Below, in pieces: positions 1 to 9,118 of a stretch of DNA of 64,000 nucleotides. Within the stretch, counting starts at the first letter, position 1, and each line of letters starts with the position of its first letter. Location: NCBI RefSeq assembly GCF_025717065.2, contig NZ_JAOVZO020000003.1:1-64000 (forward strand), in the 5' to 3' direction. Origin of the DNA: Tahibacter soli. GTDB lineage: Bacteria; Pseudomonadota; Gammaproteobacteria; Xanthomonadales; Rhodanobacteraceae. Below the pieces are notes generated by a model. It was given only the letters and a program-made list of their open reading frames with translations. It did not search any database and was not told the origin of the DNA. The position numbers and the translations under genes were made by a program.

Positions 1-16
1 GCCTGTCCGAACGGCG

Positions 17-1099
17 CTAGGGCCTTCCCCATTCCAGTTCGCGGATTTTCGCGCCGCCGTCTTCGCGCGTGACGACGACGGTGACGGCTTCACTGAACGA
101 TTCGCCGGAGATCGCGACGTAGACCCAGCCGAGGTCCGCGGGCGTCATGTCGGGCATGTCGTCCTCCGCCGACATCACGCAGACCTCGATCGAGGCGCCG
201 TCGGTGACGTCCGCGTATTCGATCATCCCTTCGTAGTCGCGCTGCAGGAGGTCGGCCGTGATCGCGGCGAGATCGCGCGAGAGCATCGCCTGCGCGGCGC
301 GGAAGTCGCCGTCCACGAGGTGTTCGGCGAACTGCTGCGCGGTAAACGCGGCGAGATCGAGCGCGCCTTCGCCATCGCCATCGCCGTCGTCGTCCGACGT
401 CTCGGTCGCGGTGCCTGGAGCAGCCGCGAGCGCGCCGAGGAGCGTCTCCTTGATGTCGCGAACCGGACCGGCATCGACGCCGCGTCGATCGAACTGCGCG
501 ATCAGTTCGTCGAACGACGCGTCGACGGCGGCCTTCGGATCGTAACCGCCGGCGAGCTTGCGTCGCGAGCGCTCGGCCTGCTGCGCGCCGGGGACGGCGT
601 AGTAGCCGGTCAGCGAGTCGAACGTGCGTACCGCCGCGGCGTAGTCGCCGAGCTGTTCGAGCAGCAATCCCTTCAGATACACCCAGTACTCTTCGGCGTG
701 CACCGCATTCGCGAGATCGTACAGTTCGGCCGCTTCGCGCAGCGTCGCGCGATGGATCGGCAGTGCGAAGTCGTCGGCGCCCGGCTCCCAGCCGCGCTTC
801 AACGGTGCGTCGAGCGATCTTGCGATGCCGCGCGACTGGCGGCGTGTGGCGAGCGAGTAGATTTCCGCCGCGGCGGCGCGGCGATCGTCGTCGGTGACGT
901 CGGCCATATCGGCGTTGCGAAGTCCGTCGAGAACGGCATCGGCCCCTTCGGCGGCAAGCGCCGCGATGTGTCGCAGCGCGGTCGCCTGTCGTCGCTTCTC
1001 GTCGGCGCCTTTCTTTCCGGCCGTGGCAGCGGTATCCAGGCGGGCCGCTTTCGCCGTGAGGGCCGCGGCAGCTTCGGCATTGCAACTCGTCGTGTTCAC
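17..1099 (-). CDS. Uncharacterised protein with a TPR-like segment
   Basis: I do not recognise a family for this 360-residue protein. It has no signal peptide or membrane segment, so it is probably cytoplasmic. The N-terminal 60 residues are Ala/Lys-rich and look helical. Around residues 125-165 a segment reading like one TPR helix pair (EYWVYLKGLLLEQLGDYAAA) is visible. An acidic Asp/Gly linker near residue 240 separates it from a C-terminal mixed domain that ends in a beta-rich stretch. It lies 13 bases downstream of the membrane-protein gene on the same strand and probably shares its transcript. The reading frame is intact and its codon use (G/C third positions) matches its neighbours. The function is unknown. 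Confidence 0.8.
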   Translation of the reverse strand: MNTTSCNAEAAAALTAKAARLDTAATAGKKGADEKRRQATALRHIAALAAEGADAVLDGLRNADMADVTDDDRRAAAAEIYSLATRRQSRGIARSLDAPLKRGWEPGADDFALPIHRATLREAAELYDLANAVHAEEYWVYLKGLLLEQLGDYAAAVRTFDSLTGYYAVPGAQQAERSRRKLAGGYDPKAAVDASFDELIAQFDRRGVDAGPVRDIKETLLGALAAAPGTATETSDDDGDGDGEGALDLAAFTAQQFAEHLVDGDFRAAQAMLSRDLAAITADLLQRDYEGMIEYADVTDGASIEVCVMSAEDDMPDMTPADLGWVYVAISGESFSEAVTVVVTREDGGAKIRELEWGRP

Positions 1100-1112
1100 G
1101 ATCGTCGCGCCC

Positions 1113-1526
1113 TCACTGAGTGCCGTCGAGCGGCGCCGGCTTCGGCGAGCGTCGAAGACTCAGCATCGCCAGGCCGTAGCCGAGCAACGCCGCCGCGAAA
1201 GCGCGAGCTAGGCCCGGCGGATAGAACTCGACGGTGTGCGGCGGCGTCGCCAGCGAGAGCGCGACGTCGAGCACCTGGAAGCCGACGAACGCCGCGACAA
1301 CATGTGCGAACCGGTACTTCGCGACGCCCAGTGCGAAACGCCAGTATAACAGCGCCGCGACGACGAAGATCGCCGTGCGCCGGACCAGACGCGCGTTGTC
1401 GACGGCGGTCTGGATCGTCGCGCCGTAGATTTCCCAATGCGCCATCGTCAATCCGCTGCAGAAGCCGATGACGTTCGCGGACAGGAAGATCAACGCCGAC
1501 CAGCCGGCAATCCGCTTCCAGTGCAT
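1113..1526 (-). CDS. Small membrane protein, unknown function
   Basis: This 137-residue protein starts at the methionine before HWKRIAGW. An in-frame upstream start would overlap the preceding gene, so the shorter start is preferred. Hydrophobic segments near residues 8-28, 50-65, 72-90 and 105-122 suggest four membrane spans. A charged, proline-rich tail (RRSPKPAP) would be cytoplasmic. I recognise no motif. It sits between two other small minus-strand genes with short gaps (about 30 and 13 bases), consistent with one operon. The membrane topology is inferred from hydropathy only. Confidence 0.75.
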   Translation of the reverse strand: MHWKRIAGWSALIFLSANVIGFCSGLTMAHWEIYGATIQTAVDNARLVRRTAIFVVAALLYWRFALGVAKYRFAHVVAAFVGFQVLDVALSLATPPHTVEFYPPGLARAFAAALLGYGLAMLSLRRSPKPAPLDGTQ

Positions 1527-1555
1527 TCCGATCCCCGGTTCGTCGGCCGTCGACG

Positions 1556-2110
1556 CTACGCGATTTTCACGACGCGACACCGCTCGCACAACGGGTACGA
1601 CGCGAGAAACGCCGCCGTCAGTGCGCGCATCTCGTCGAACGATGGCCCGTAGAGATACAGCGCGGTCTCCGACGGCCCCTGCCAGTAGCTGTAGATGTGG
1701 CCGCGATCGCCGACGGCGCTTTCGAGCGCGTCGTACACGGCGTTGGAATCGCAGCTTTCGTAGACCGAGTCCGGCAGGTCGGTGCCGTTCAAATACACGC
1801 CCAGACCTTCGGCGGCGCCGAACGCGCGCGGCGGGGCGTTGCCGACGAGCAACTGCGAGCCGTTCGGCGCGCCGAGGTCTTCGAGGTTCGCGACGAGCCA
1901 GTCGAGCACGTCGGGCGTGGCCGCATCGAGGCGAATTTCCAGGTCCGCATACTCGACCTCGCCCGACGGCGACATCTGCGTGCCGCCGCCCGTGACTTCG
2001 CCGTAGGCGGCCGCGGCGAGCCGCTCATTCAGCGGGTCTTCGAACAGGTCGCCGCGATGCATCGGCTGCAGCTTCGCGTTGAGTCGGGCGGTGACGAAGA
2101 CTTCGGACAT
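1556..2110 (-). CDS. Uncharacterised 184-residue protein
   Basis: The chosen start is the methionine of MSEVFVTARLNAK. The in-frame extension upstream is Arg/Cys-rich and not protein-like. The product is acidic, with no signal peptide or membrane span. It alternates beta-like and helical segments, for example DLEIRLDAATPDVLDWLVANL and DEMRALTAAFLASYP. The ending CERCRVVKIA contains a CxxC-like pair that could bind metal, but this is not enough to assign a role. It is the first gene of the minus-strand group running down to base 17. Function unknown. Confidence 0.75.
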   Translation of the reverse strand: MSEVFVTARLNAKLQPMHRGDLFEDPLNERLAAAAYGEVTGGGTQMSPSGEVEYADLEIRLDAATPDVLDWLVANLEDLGAPNGSQLLVGNAPPRAFGAAEGLGVYLNGTDLPDSVYESCDSNAVYDALESAVGDRGHIYSYWQGPSETALYLYGPSFDEMRALTAAFLASYPLCERCRVVKIA

Positions 2111-2333
2111 GGGCTTTCCGGCATGGCGGCAAACCGCGGACGCTACACCGCGGCCGTCGCACACGGCAAGGCGACGGCGCGCGCGACGTCTGCGACCTGC
2201 GTCACGCCGTCAACGAGTGAACGAGTGCATTTCTTGACTTGCGTTGGCGCGGCTCACACACTGCGTTCGATCAAACCCCCATGACTCGTCATCCGGTGCG
2301 TTGCGGGACGCCCGGACACGTCGGAGATCGCCT

Positions 2334-4196
2334 ATGCCTTTGCGCAGGGACGTCCTGAAGTGGAGCATCGCCGCCAGCGGCGCCGGCCTGCTGCCGAAAG
2401 CCGCGCGCGCGGCCGCCGACCCGAAAGCGATGCTCGTGTACCTGTGTCCGCCCGACGGCGAAGCGCCGGAGCTCGCAACGCCGAGCCCGCCGGCGCGGCC
2501 GTTCGTGCAGCCGCTGTTCGTGCCGCCGATCAAGCAGCCGGTAGAGCGGCTCGTGCCGCCGCCCGATCCGCGCGCGCATCAATTGTATAAAGATTATCTG
2601 CCGCGCAAGTTCTACGAAATCCGCGAGCAGGAATTCGTCTGGTGCTACCACCCCGACGCGCCGTACGACAAGGGCAGCGGATCGTGGGGCTTCGACGGTT
2701 CGACGCCCGGGCCGACGTACCACGCGCGCTACGGCGAACCCGTGCTCGTGCGCCGCTACAACGAGCTGCCGACCGTGGGCGTGTCGAAGGTGAACTTCGC
2801 GCTGCCGTCGACGACGACGCACCTGCACAACGGCCACACGGCGTCGGAAAGCGACGGCCAGCCGCAGGACTGGATCGACTCCGGCGAGTTCTGGGACCAC
2901 CACTACGCGAACTTCCCGGCGCGGCAGGACCCGCGCGAGAAGCTCACGACGCTGTGGTACCACGACCATCGCATGGACTTCACCGCGGCGAACGTCTACG
3001 CCGGCCTCGACGGCTTCTACCTCTTGTTCGACGACGAGGATTCCGGCGACGAGAACGATGCGAACCCGCGCGCGTGGCGCCTGCCGAGCGGCGACTACGA
3101 CGTGCCGCTGATCTTCCACGACATCCTGTTCGACGAGAACGGGCAGGTGCGCTGGAACTCGTTCAACACCGACGGCATTCTCGGCGACCGCTACACGGTC
3201 AACCGCAAGATACAGCCGTTCTTCGAGGTCGAGGCGCGCAAGTACCGCTTCCGTCTGCTCAACGGCGGACCGTCGCGCTTCTATCGCTTCGCGCTGTCGA
3301 CCGGAAAACCCTTTTGCGTGCTGACCGGCGACGGCAACGTGCTGCCCGAGCCGATCGACGCCGACCAGATCTATCTCTCGGTCGCGCAGCGCGTGGACGT
3401 CGTGCTCGACTTCTCGCAGCACCGGCCGGGCGACAGGATCCACCTCGTCAACAACCTCGAACAGACGAACGGCAAGGGGCCGTCGGGCCGCACGCTCGAT
3501 CCGCCGGTGCCGATCCTCGAATTTCGCGTGAAGGCCGCGACCGGCCCCGATCCGAGCCGCGTGCCGAAGCGCCTGCGACCGCTGCCGGTCGTCGACATGA
3601 GCCTCGTCAAGCAGCACCGCGTATGGGAGTTCGACTACGACGGCGGCCTGTGGACCGTCAACGGCAAGGTGTTCGAACCCAACCGCATCGACGCGGGCGT
3701 CGAGCGGGGCTCGGCCGAGATCTGGACGATCCGCAACGGCGGCAACAGCTGGTCGCATCCGGTGCACTGCCACTTCACCGAGTTCATCATTCTCGAAGTG
3801 AACGGACGGCCGATCCATCCGACGACGCTGCAGGATCACGTCGACGGCCGCCACGTGTTCACCGAAAACCTCGACCCCGACAACGGCAAGCGACCGCGCG
3901 TGCACACGTTCATGGGCGGGCAGCGCCGCGACGTCGCGACGATCCTGCCCGGCGACGAGATCAAGGTGTACATCCGCTTCAGCGACTTCCTGGGCAAGTA
4001 CGTCATGCACTGCCACAACGTCGTGCACGAAGACCACGCGATGATGATCCGCTGGGACATCGTCGAACCCGGCAAGGGCTTCGTCGGTTCGCGTTCGGTG
4101 CGGCAGGTGTATGGCACGCCGCCGGCGCCGCCGCATCTGGAGCCGCGCCCGGCGAACGGCACGCAGCAGGCCGACCAGGTGGAGGACGACCGATGA
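2334..4196 (+). CDS. Tat-exported multicopper oxidase
   Basis: A 620-residue multicopper oxidase of the three-cupredoxin type. The start at MPLRRDVLKW gives a twin-arginine signal (RRDVLK) followed by an Ala-rich hydrophobic stretch, so export is probably folded and metal-loaded. All four copper-binding motifs are visible: HLHNGH near 163, WYHDH near 208, HPVHCHF near 474, and HCHNVVHEDHAMM near 559. The last holds the type 1 Cys, its His ligands and a Met at the axial position. The substrate cannot be told from sequence; CotA-like, bilirubin-oxidase-like and Mn-oxidising relatives share these motifs. The stop overlaps the next start in an ATGA arrangement, so it is translationally coupled to a SCO-domain protein. 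A copper-handling or copper-dependent oxidation locus is the likely context. Confidence 0.93.
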   Translation: MPLRRDVLKWSIAASGAGLLPKAARAAADPKAMLVYLCPPDGEAPELATPSPPARPFVQPLFVPPIKQPVERLVPPPDPRAHQLYKDYLPRKFYEIREQEFVWCYHPDAPYDKGSGSWGFDGSTPGPTYHARYGEPVLVRRYNELPTVGVSKVNFALPSTTTHLHNGHTASESDGQPQDWIDSGEFWDHHYANFPARQDPREKLTTLWYHDHRMDFTAANVYAGLDGFYLLFDDEDSGDENDANPRAWRLPSGDYDVPLIFHDILFDENGQVRWNSFNTDGILGDRYTVNRKIQPFFEVEARKYRFRLLNGGPSRFYRFALSTGKPFCVLTGDGNVLPEPIDADQIYLSVAQRVDVVLDFSQHRPGDRIHLVNNLEQTNGKGPSGRTLDPPVPILEFRVKAATGPDPSRVPKRLRPLPVVDMSLVKQHRVWEFDYDGGLWTVNGKVFEPNRIDAGVERGSAEIWTIRNGGNSWSHPVHCHFTEFIILEVNGRPIHPTTLQDHVDGRHVFTENLDPDNGKRPRVHTFMGGQRRDVATILPGDEIKVYIRFSDFLGKYVMHCHNVVHEDHAMMIRWDIVEPGKGFVGSRSVRQVYGTPPAPPHLEPRPANGTQQADQVEDDR

Positions 4197-6379
4197 ACCG
4201 CCGCGAATGGCTCGGTCTTTCCGACGGTGCCGCCTGCCGCGTCACGCCGGTGCCGAACGTCGTCGTCACGACGCACGAAGGTCGCCGCGCGCTGTTCCAC
4301 GACGATCTCGCACGCGGCAGGATCGTGCTCGTGCAGTTCGCGTCGCTCGCCGACGACGCGGGCTACCCGGTGCTCGCGAACGTCGCCCGCGTGCAGGCGC
4401 TGCTCGGCGAACGTCTCGGTCGCGATGTGCACATCTGCACGATTACTACCGACGCGCAGAGCGACACGCCGCGCGCGCTCGCCGACGCCGCGAGGCGTCT
4501 CGGCGCGAAGCCGGGCTGGTGGTTCCTGACCGGCGAGCCGGCCGCGCTCGCGACGCTCAAGGCGCATTTCTTCCAGCACGGCCACGCGCACGGCGGCGAC
4601 GCCGAAGACTGCTCGCGCGGCGTCATGCGCTACGGCAATCCCGCGACCGGCCTTTGGGGCTCGGTGCCGGCGAAAGCGGAACCCGATTGGATCGCCGAAC
4701 GCCTGTCGTGGCTCGCCGCGCGCGGGACGCCCCACGGCGCGCCGCGGCGCCGCGGTCCGGCCGCGCTCGCGGCGCTCTGCGTCGCATTGTTGCCCGCGAT
4801 GTCGCGCGGAGAGCCGCATTCGGGCCATCGGTACCCGCAGCCGTATCTCGCCGCGTCGACGCAGACGACGGTCGGCGACGTGACGACCGTCGTCACCGGC
4901 GCGAGCCTGTTCGAACCCTCGCAGCCGTTCGTCGATCCGCCCGGCACGAACCTGTTGCCGACGATCTACACGAACCTGTTCGATTCGAACGGCGAGGAGA
5001 TGCTCAACACGCTGCCTTCGACGCCGACCGTGCCGTACAACCTGCACGACGGCGTGCCGGTGGTGACGACGATCGACCGCGTCTCGCCGACCACCGACCT
5101 CGCCGACGCGCTGGACCGCATCGACACGGTCGCGCGCGACGCGCGGCGCGGTCGCGACGACGAAGACGCCGCGCGCCGCGCGATCGACCGCGCGATCGAC
5201 ATCCTCGAGGGCAATCCGATCGAGAACCGCGCGTACAGCGGCTTTCCGCTGCTGCACTACACCGGGCCGCTGAAACTGAAAAAAGTGGAACCCGTGCTCG
5301 ACGCGAACGGCAACACGATCGGCGGCAACGTGAACGTGCACCAGATCTGGTACGACAACCACATCGAGTCGGATACCGCGATGCTCGACCCGAGCGCCGT
5401 GCAGGGCGTGCCGTGGACGATCACGTACACGCTCGACGTGCTCGATCGCGGTCGCGACGACTTCTCGCCGTTCGCGTTCTACGACGACGCGCCGAGCGGA
5501 CCGAAGCCCGGCGAATTCGGACGGCCGAACGTCGGCATGGACCAGACGTTCTTTCCGATGGACGAGGGCACGCGCACCGTTCTCAAGGTGAAGATGGCGC
5601 CGGCGAAATACTGGAGCCTCACGTACACGTGGGGCTGGCGCTGGCATGCGCCGCGCGCGCAGGTGACCGAGAACCGCCTGAAGGTGGTCGACGGCAAGGA
5701 TCTGTATCGGTGGGAAGCCGACGTGTTCGGCGAAAACCCGCGCGCGAGCGAGGCGGCGAAGCTCGCGGCGATCGCGAAGATCGGCGACCGCGCGCCGCCG
5801 AAAGTCCTCTGGCGGCTCCTGCGCGACGCGCGCAGGAGCGCGGCGGCGCGCGACTGGAAGCGCGTCGTCGCGCAGGTGGCCGACATGCGCGTCGCGTTCG
5901 ACGACTACAAGGACCGCACGCGCCTGCCACGCGACGTGAAGATCGATCCGGACGCCGACCTCACCCTGTTCTATGCGAACAACACGATCCACGGCCAGTT
6001 CACCGACGGCGCGGCGACGACGTTCGCCAAATACCAGTCGCGCGGCACGCCGATAAAAATCACGCTGCTCAACGGCGACTACTACGACCATCGCTACATG
6101 AACGTCGACTTCGGCGGCGGGCGAGGATGGGAGAACCAGTTCAAGTCGTCGGTGCGCGTCGGCGGCTCGGGCTGCTGGTTCACGTTCGGCCGTGCGTATA
6201 TCAATATCAATGTGGCGCAGCCGGTGCGCGTGCCGCCGGCGACGCCGCGCAAGGGCCACGAAGATACGCTCGGCCGCCACCGCGTGAATCTGACGCTCAA
6301 CGCCGATCCGTCGCGGCGGCTGCGGTTCTATCAGTTCGACCCGACGCATCACGATGTCGCGATTTTTTCGATTCACTAG
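4193..6379 (+). CDS. Cys-less SCO-like domain fused to a large unknown domain
   Basis: A 728-residue protein whose ATG overlaps the multicopper oxidase stop. Residues 1-175 follow the SCO/thioredoxin-fold plan (VLVQFASLADDAGYPVL, ICTITTDAQSDTP, WWFLTGEP). However, the CxxxC copper motif expected after the first strand is absent (ADDAGYP instead), and the later copper His is not apparent. Residues 186-203 form a hydrophobic segment after RRRG that resembles an internal signal anchor. The remaining 525 residues match no family I know and are rich in Trp, Tyr and His (WGWRWHAPR, NGDYYDHRYMN, DPTHHDVAIF). If translated as drawn, the SCO-like part is cytoplasmic and the large domain periplasmic. 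The 3' end overlaps the next gene by 26 bases. A start error or an ancient fusion could also explain the layout. Confidence 0.88.
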   Translation: MNRREWLGLSDGAACRVTPVPNVVVTTHEGRRALFHDDLARGRIVLVQFASLADDAGYPVLANVARVQALLGERLGRDVHICTITTDAQSDTPRALADAARRLGAKPGWWFLTGEPAALATLKAHFFQHGHAHGGDAEDCSRGVMRYGNPATGLWGSVPAKAEPDWIAERLSWLAARGTPHGAPRRRGPAALAALCVALLPAMSRGEPHSGHRYPQPYLAASTQTTVGDVTTVVTGASLFEPSQPFVDPPGTNLLPTIYTNLFDSNGEEMLNTLPSTPTVPYNLHDGVPVVTTIDRVSPTTDLADALDRIDTVARDARRGRDDEDAARRAIDRAIDILEGNPIENRAYSGFPLLHYTGPLKLKKVEPVLDANGNTIGGNVNVHQIWYDNHIESDTAMLDPSAVQGVPWTITYTLDVLDRGRDDFSPFAFYDDAPSGPKPGEFGRPNVGMDQTFFPMDEGTRTVLKVKMAPAKYWSLTYTWGWRWHAPRAQVTENRLKVVDGKDLYRWEADVFGENPRASEAAKLAAIAKIGDRAPPKVLWRLLRDARRSAAARDWKRVVAQVADMRVAFDDYKDRTRLPRDVKIDPDADLTLFYANNTIHGQFTDGAATTFAKYQSRGTPIKITLLNGDYYDHRYMNVDFGGGRGWENQFKSSVRVGGSGCWFTFGRAYININVAQPVRVPPATPRKGHEDTLGRHRVNLTLNADPSRRLRFYQFDPTHHDVAIFSIH

Positions 6380-8435
6380 CGCGATCGCGGCGATGCTGTT
6401 CGCCGCCGCGGCGTTCGCCGGGGACGCGACGCGTATGACGGTCGCGGTCGACGTGCCGGCCGTGACGCTCGTCGACGCCGGCGGCAAGCGTGTCGCGCTG
6501 CGCGACGCGCTTGCGGGGCCCGAGCCCGTTGCCGTGCAGTTCATTTTTACCACCTGCGGCACGATCTGCCCGGTGCTGACGCAGACCGCGGCGGCAGCGC
6601 GCCGCGCGATGCCGGCGCTGCGTGTCGTATCGGTGTCGATCGATCCCGACGAGGACACGCCGCCGCGGCTCGCCGCGTACGCGAAGCAACACGGCGCCGG
6701 CGACGGCTGGCGGTTTCTCACGGGCAGTGCCGACGACATCGTGGCGGTGCAGCGCGCGTTCGACGCATACGACGGCAGCAAGATGCGGCATCGGCCGCTG
6801 ACGTTCGTGCGCGCGTGGCCGCAAGACGCGTGGACGCGGCTCGAAGGCGCGTTTGCGGCGGCCGATATCGTCGATGCGGCAAGCGTCGCGGGCGATGCCG
6901 CGCTCGGACGGCGCCTGTACCGCGACGGCGTGCTCGCGTCGGGCGATGGGCTCGCCGCGCGCGCGCCCGGCGGCGCCGTGCTGACCGGCGCGTCGGCCGC
7001 GTGCGGGGCGTGCCATCGCGCGAGCGGCTACGGCGGGGTCGAAGGCCGCACGTTCGTACCGCCGATCGACGCGGCATCGCTGTTCGCCGCGCACGAGCCG
7101 CGCCGCGTCGACCGCTTTCGCGCGATGTATCAGGAGCAGCTGTCGCTCGACGCGATGACGCGTCTGCGCGCGGCGACGGCGCGTGCGCCGTACACGACGG
7201 CGACGCTGGCGAGGGCACTGGCGGACGGTGTCGGCGGCGACGGCCGCGCGTTCGACGCGCCGATGCCGCGCTATGCGCTCGCCGCGGCCGACCAGGCGAA
7301 TCTCCTGGCGTATCTCGCGACGCTGTCGGCGCGGGCGGCGCCGGGCGTCGACGACAAGGAAATCCATTTCGCGACGATCGTTGCCGGCGACGTCGATACC
7401 GGCAGGCGCGACGCGATGCTCGCGGTGATGCGCGCGTGGCTCGCGCAGCGCAACGCCGACGTCGCGCGCCGCGCTGCGCGACCGCCGAATCCGATGGGCT
7501 ACGAAGACGACCTGCCCGACGCGAACCGCACATGGACGCTCGACGTGTGGACGTTGACCGGCGATGCGTCGCAATGGTCCGCGCAGCTTGCGGCGCGTTA
7601 TCGCGAGCGTCCGGTATTCGCGCTGCTCGGCGGCACCGGCGACGGCGACTGGCGGCCGGTACACGCGTTCTGCGAAACGCAGCGCGTGCCGTGCGTATTC
7701 GCGCTGACCGACGTGCCCGCGGACGAGCACGGCGACTACAGCGTGTACCTGTCGGGCGGGCTGCCGCTCGAAGCGCGCGAGTTGGCCGCGCATCTCGCGG
7801 CGGCGTGGCGCGAAGGCGACCGGCTCGTGCAGATCGCGTCGGCGGATCGCCGCGGCAGCGTGCCGGCGGCGGCGCTGCGCGATGCGCTGGCCGGCACGAG
7901 CGTTCCGGTGCCGGTCGATCGCTGGCGCGACGAAGGCGGATCGACGACGGTCGTGCTGTGGCTGGGCGATGAAGCATTGCGCAGATCCGCAACGAAGCTC
8001 GCCGCTTTCAAGCGGCTCGACCATATCTACGTTTCTCGCGCGCTGGCGGGCGATGCGATCGCGGCGTGGCCGGCCGAGCTGCGCGACAAGACCGTGCTGA
8101 TCGACCGCGAGGCGAGCGGCGACGCGCTGCCGCACGCGTACCGCGCACGCGCGTGGCTGCGCTCGCACGGCGCGGCGGGCGACGCCGAAGCGACGAGACT
8201 GGCGACGTACTACGTCATGAGCGCGACGGAGTCGGCGGTTGCGCAACTGCTCGACCGGTGGTCGCGCGAGCTCTTCATCGAAACGATCGAACGCGAGGCG
8301 GAACTCGTGCCGAACCCGGGGCCGTATCCGGCGCTGTCGCTGGGGCCGGGGCAGCGCGTGGCGGCGAAGCGGTGCCGGTTCGTGGGGTATGGCGACGAGG
8401 CGAGGGCGAGCACCGCCGTCCGATCCGGGCTTTGA
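6354..8435 (+). CDS. SCO / cytochrome c / periplasmic-binding-like fusion protein
   Basis: A 693-residue exported protein. Residues 1-22 are a Sec signal peptide ending AAAAFAG. Residues 30-190 are a canonical SCO1/SenC domain with the copper motif C68-GTI-C72, the SVSIDPDEDTP strand and a His in KMRHRPL near 146. Residues 200-330 are a cytochrome c domain with haem-binding CGACH at 217-221 and a probable axial Met in APMPRY. From about 345 a third domain resembles the fold of branched-chain amino-acid-type periplasmic binding proteins (FATIVAGDVDTGRRDAML). The start overlaps the preceding gene by 26 bases, so the three genes are one operon. The combination suggests electron transfer coupled to copper delivery for the neighbouring oxidase. 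That link is inference. Confidence 0.9.
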   Translation: MSRFFRFTSAIAAMLFAAAAFAGDATRMTVAVDVPAVTLVDAGGKRVALRDALAGPEPVAVQFIFTTCGTICPVLTQTAAAARRAMPALRVVSVSIDPDEDTPPRLAAYAKQHGAGDGWRFLTGSADDIVAVQRAFDAYDGSKMRHRPLTFVRAWPQDAWTRLEGAFAAADIVDAASVAGDAALGRRLYRDGVLASGDGLAARAPGGAVLTGASAACGACHRASGYGGVEGRTFVPPIDAASLFAAHEPRRVDRFRAMYQEQLSLDAMTRLRAATARAPYTTATLARALADGVGGDGRAFDAPMPRYALAAADQANLLAYLATLSARAAPGVDDKEIHFATIVAGDVDTGRRDAMLAVMRAWLAQRNADVARRAARPPNPMGYEDDLPDANRTWTLDVWTLTGDASQWSAQLAARYRERPVFALLGGTGDGDWRPVHAFCETQRVPCVFALTDVPADEHGDYSVYLSGGLPLEARELAAHLAAAWREGDRLVQIASADRRGSVPAAALRDALAGTSVPVPVDRWRDEGGSTTVVLWLGDEALRRSATKLAAFKRLDHIYVSRALAGDAIAAWPAELRDKTVLIDREASGDALPHAYRARAWLRSHGAAGDAEATRLATYYVMSATESAVAQLLDRWSRELFIETIEREAELVPNPGPYPALSLGPGQRVAAKRCRFVGYGDEARASTAVRSGL

Positions 8436-9118
8436 CGCTCTCTTGCTCTTCGTTCGTCCCCCGGCGGAGGCCCACTGCCGTCCGGGTTATTTATGAAGGA
8501 CAACGGAAAACCGGCGCCCTGCTTGATGTATCGGCTTACACGACAGGTCGCGACTTGTCTTGCGAACCTCGTTGAGCCTCACGGTAGCGACGAAAACCAA
8601 ACCTCCATGAGATCATGCGCGTCGCCCCCTCTTCCCAGCCTTCTCCCCCAACGCGGTTGGGGGAGAAGGAGCCGAGGATTCAAGCGTCGCGCCGCTTTAG
8701 CCCTCTCCTCCAAGCTTGCTTGGGGGAGAGGGTTGGGTGAGGGGGCGACGCCGAGGTCTTCGTTGTGCCGACAGAAAAACACACTCGCCGGCACTGTGCA
8801 CATTTATTCCGGACAGCAGTGGGCCTCCGCCGGAATGACGAGCTTGGAGCGCGGCGGTTACCAAAACGGTTGCCATGCTTGCCGCTAAAGATTCCGACAG
8901 CCCCGCCCCCGCAACGCGTGCTCTCATCCACCGCAACAACCGGATGGCCGCCGTACCCGCGCGCCGTCACCATCGTCGCCGCCAACCCGCAAACCGTGTC
9001 CTGAATACCACTTCGCGCGCATCGCGCGCGCAAGTGGTCCTCGCAAACGGCAAGCGGTGCACCCAGGCTGCCCGGCTGCCGCCTTAACCTCGACCGCTTC
9101 GCGACGACGCCGACGACC
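8436..9118. other. Intergenic stretch holding a paired-hairpin repeat
   Basis: About 680 bases between the fusion protein and the transporter-like gene. The left half contains the paired-hairpin repeat described separately. Short open frames exist, but they run through the hairpins and have no ribosome-binding site or protein-like composition. No promoter could be assigned with confidence. Confidence 0.6.
8620..8750. repeat. Paired GC-rich hairpins (BIME-like element)
   Basis: Two hairpins, CCTTCTCCCCC/GGGGGAGAAGG at 8639-8669 and CCCTCTCCTCC/TGGGGGAGAGGG at 8701-8732, lie head to head. They are bounded by inverted GTCGCCCCCTC / GAGGGGGCGAC at 8621 and 8738. The same arrangement recurs at 19011-19144 and 37659-37794, and a single hairpin is at 18437-18468. 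The layout is like a REP/BIME element. Confidence 0.8.

Noticed and set aside
8493-8888. Open frame of 131 codons across the hairpin repeat
   Set aside because: It runs through palindromic repeat DNA, has no ribosome-binding site and has repeat-derived, not protein-like, composition.
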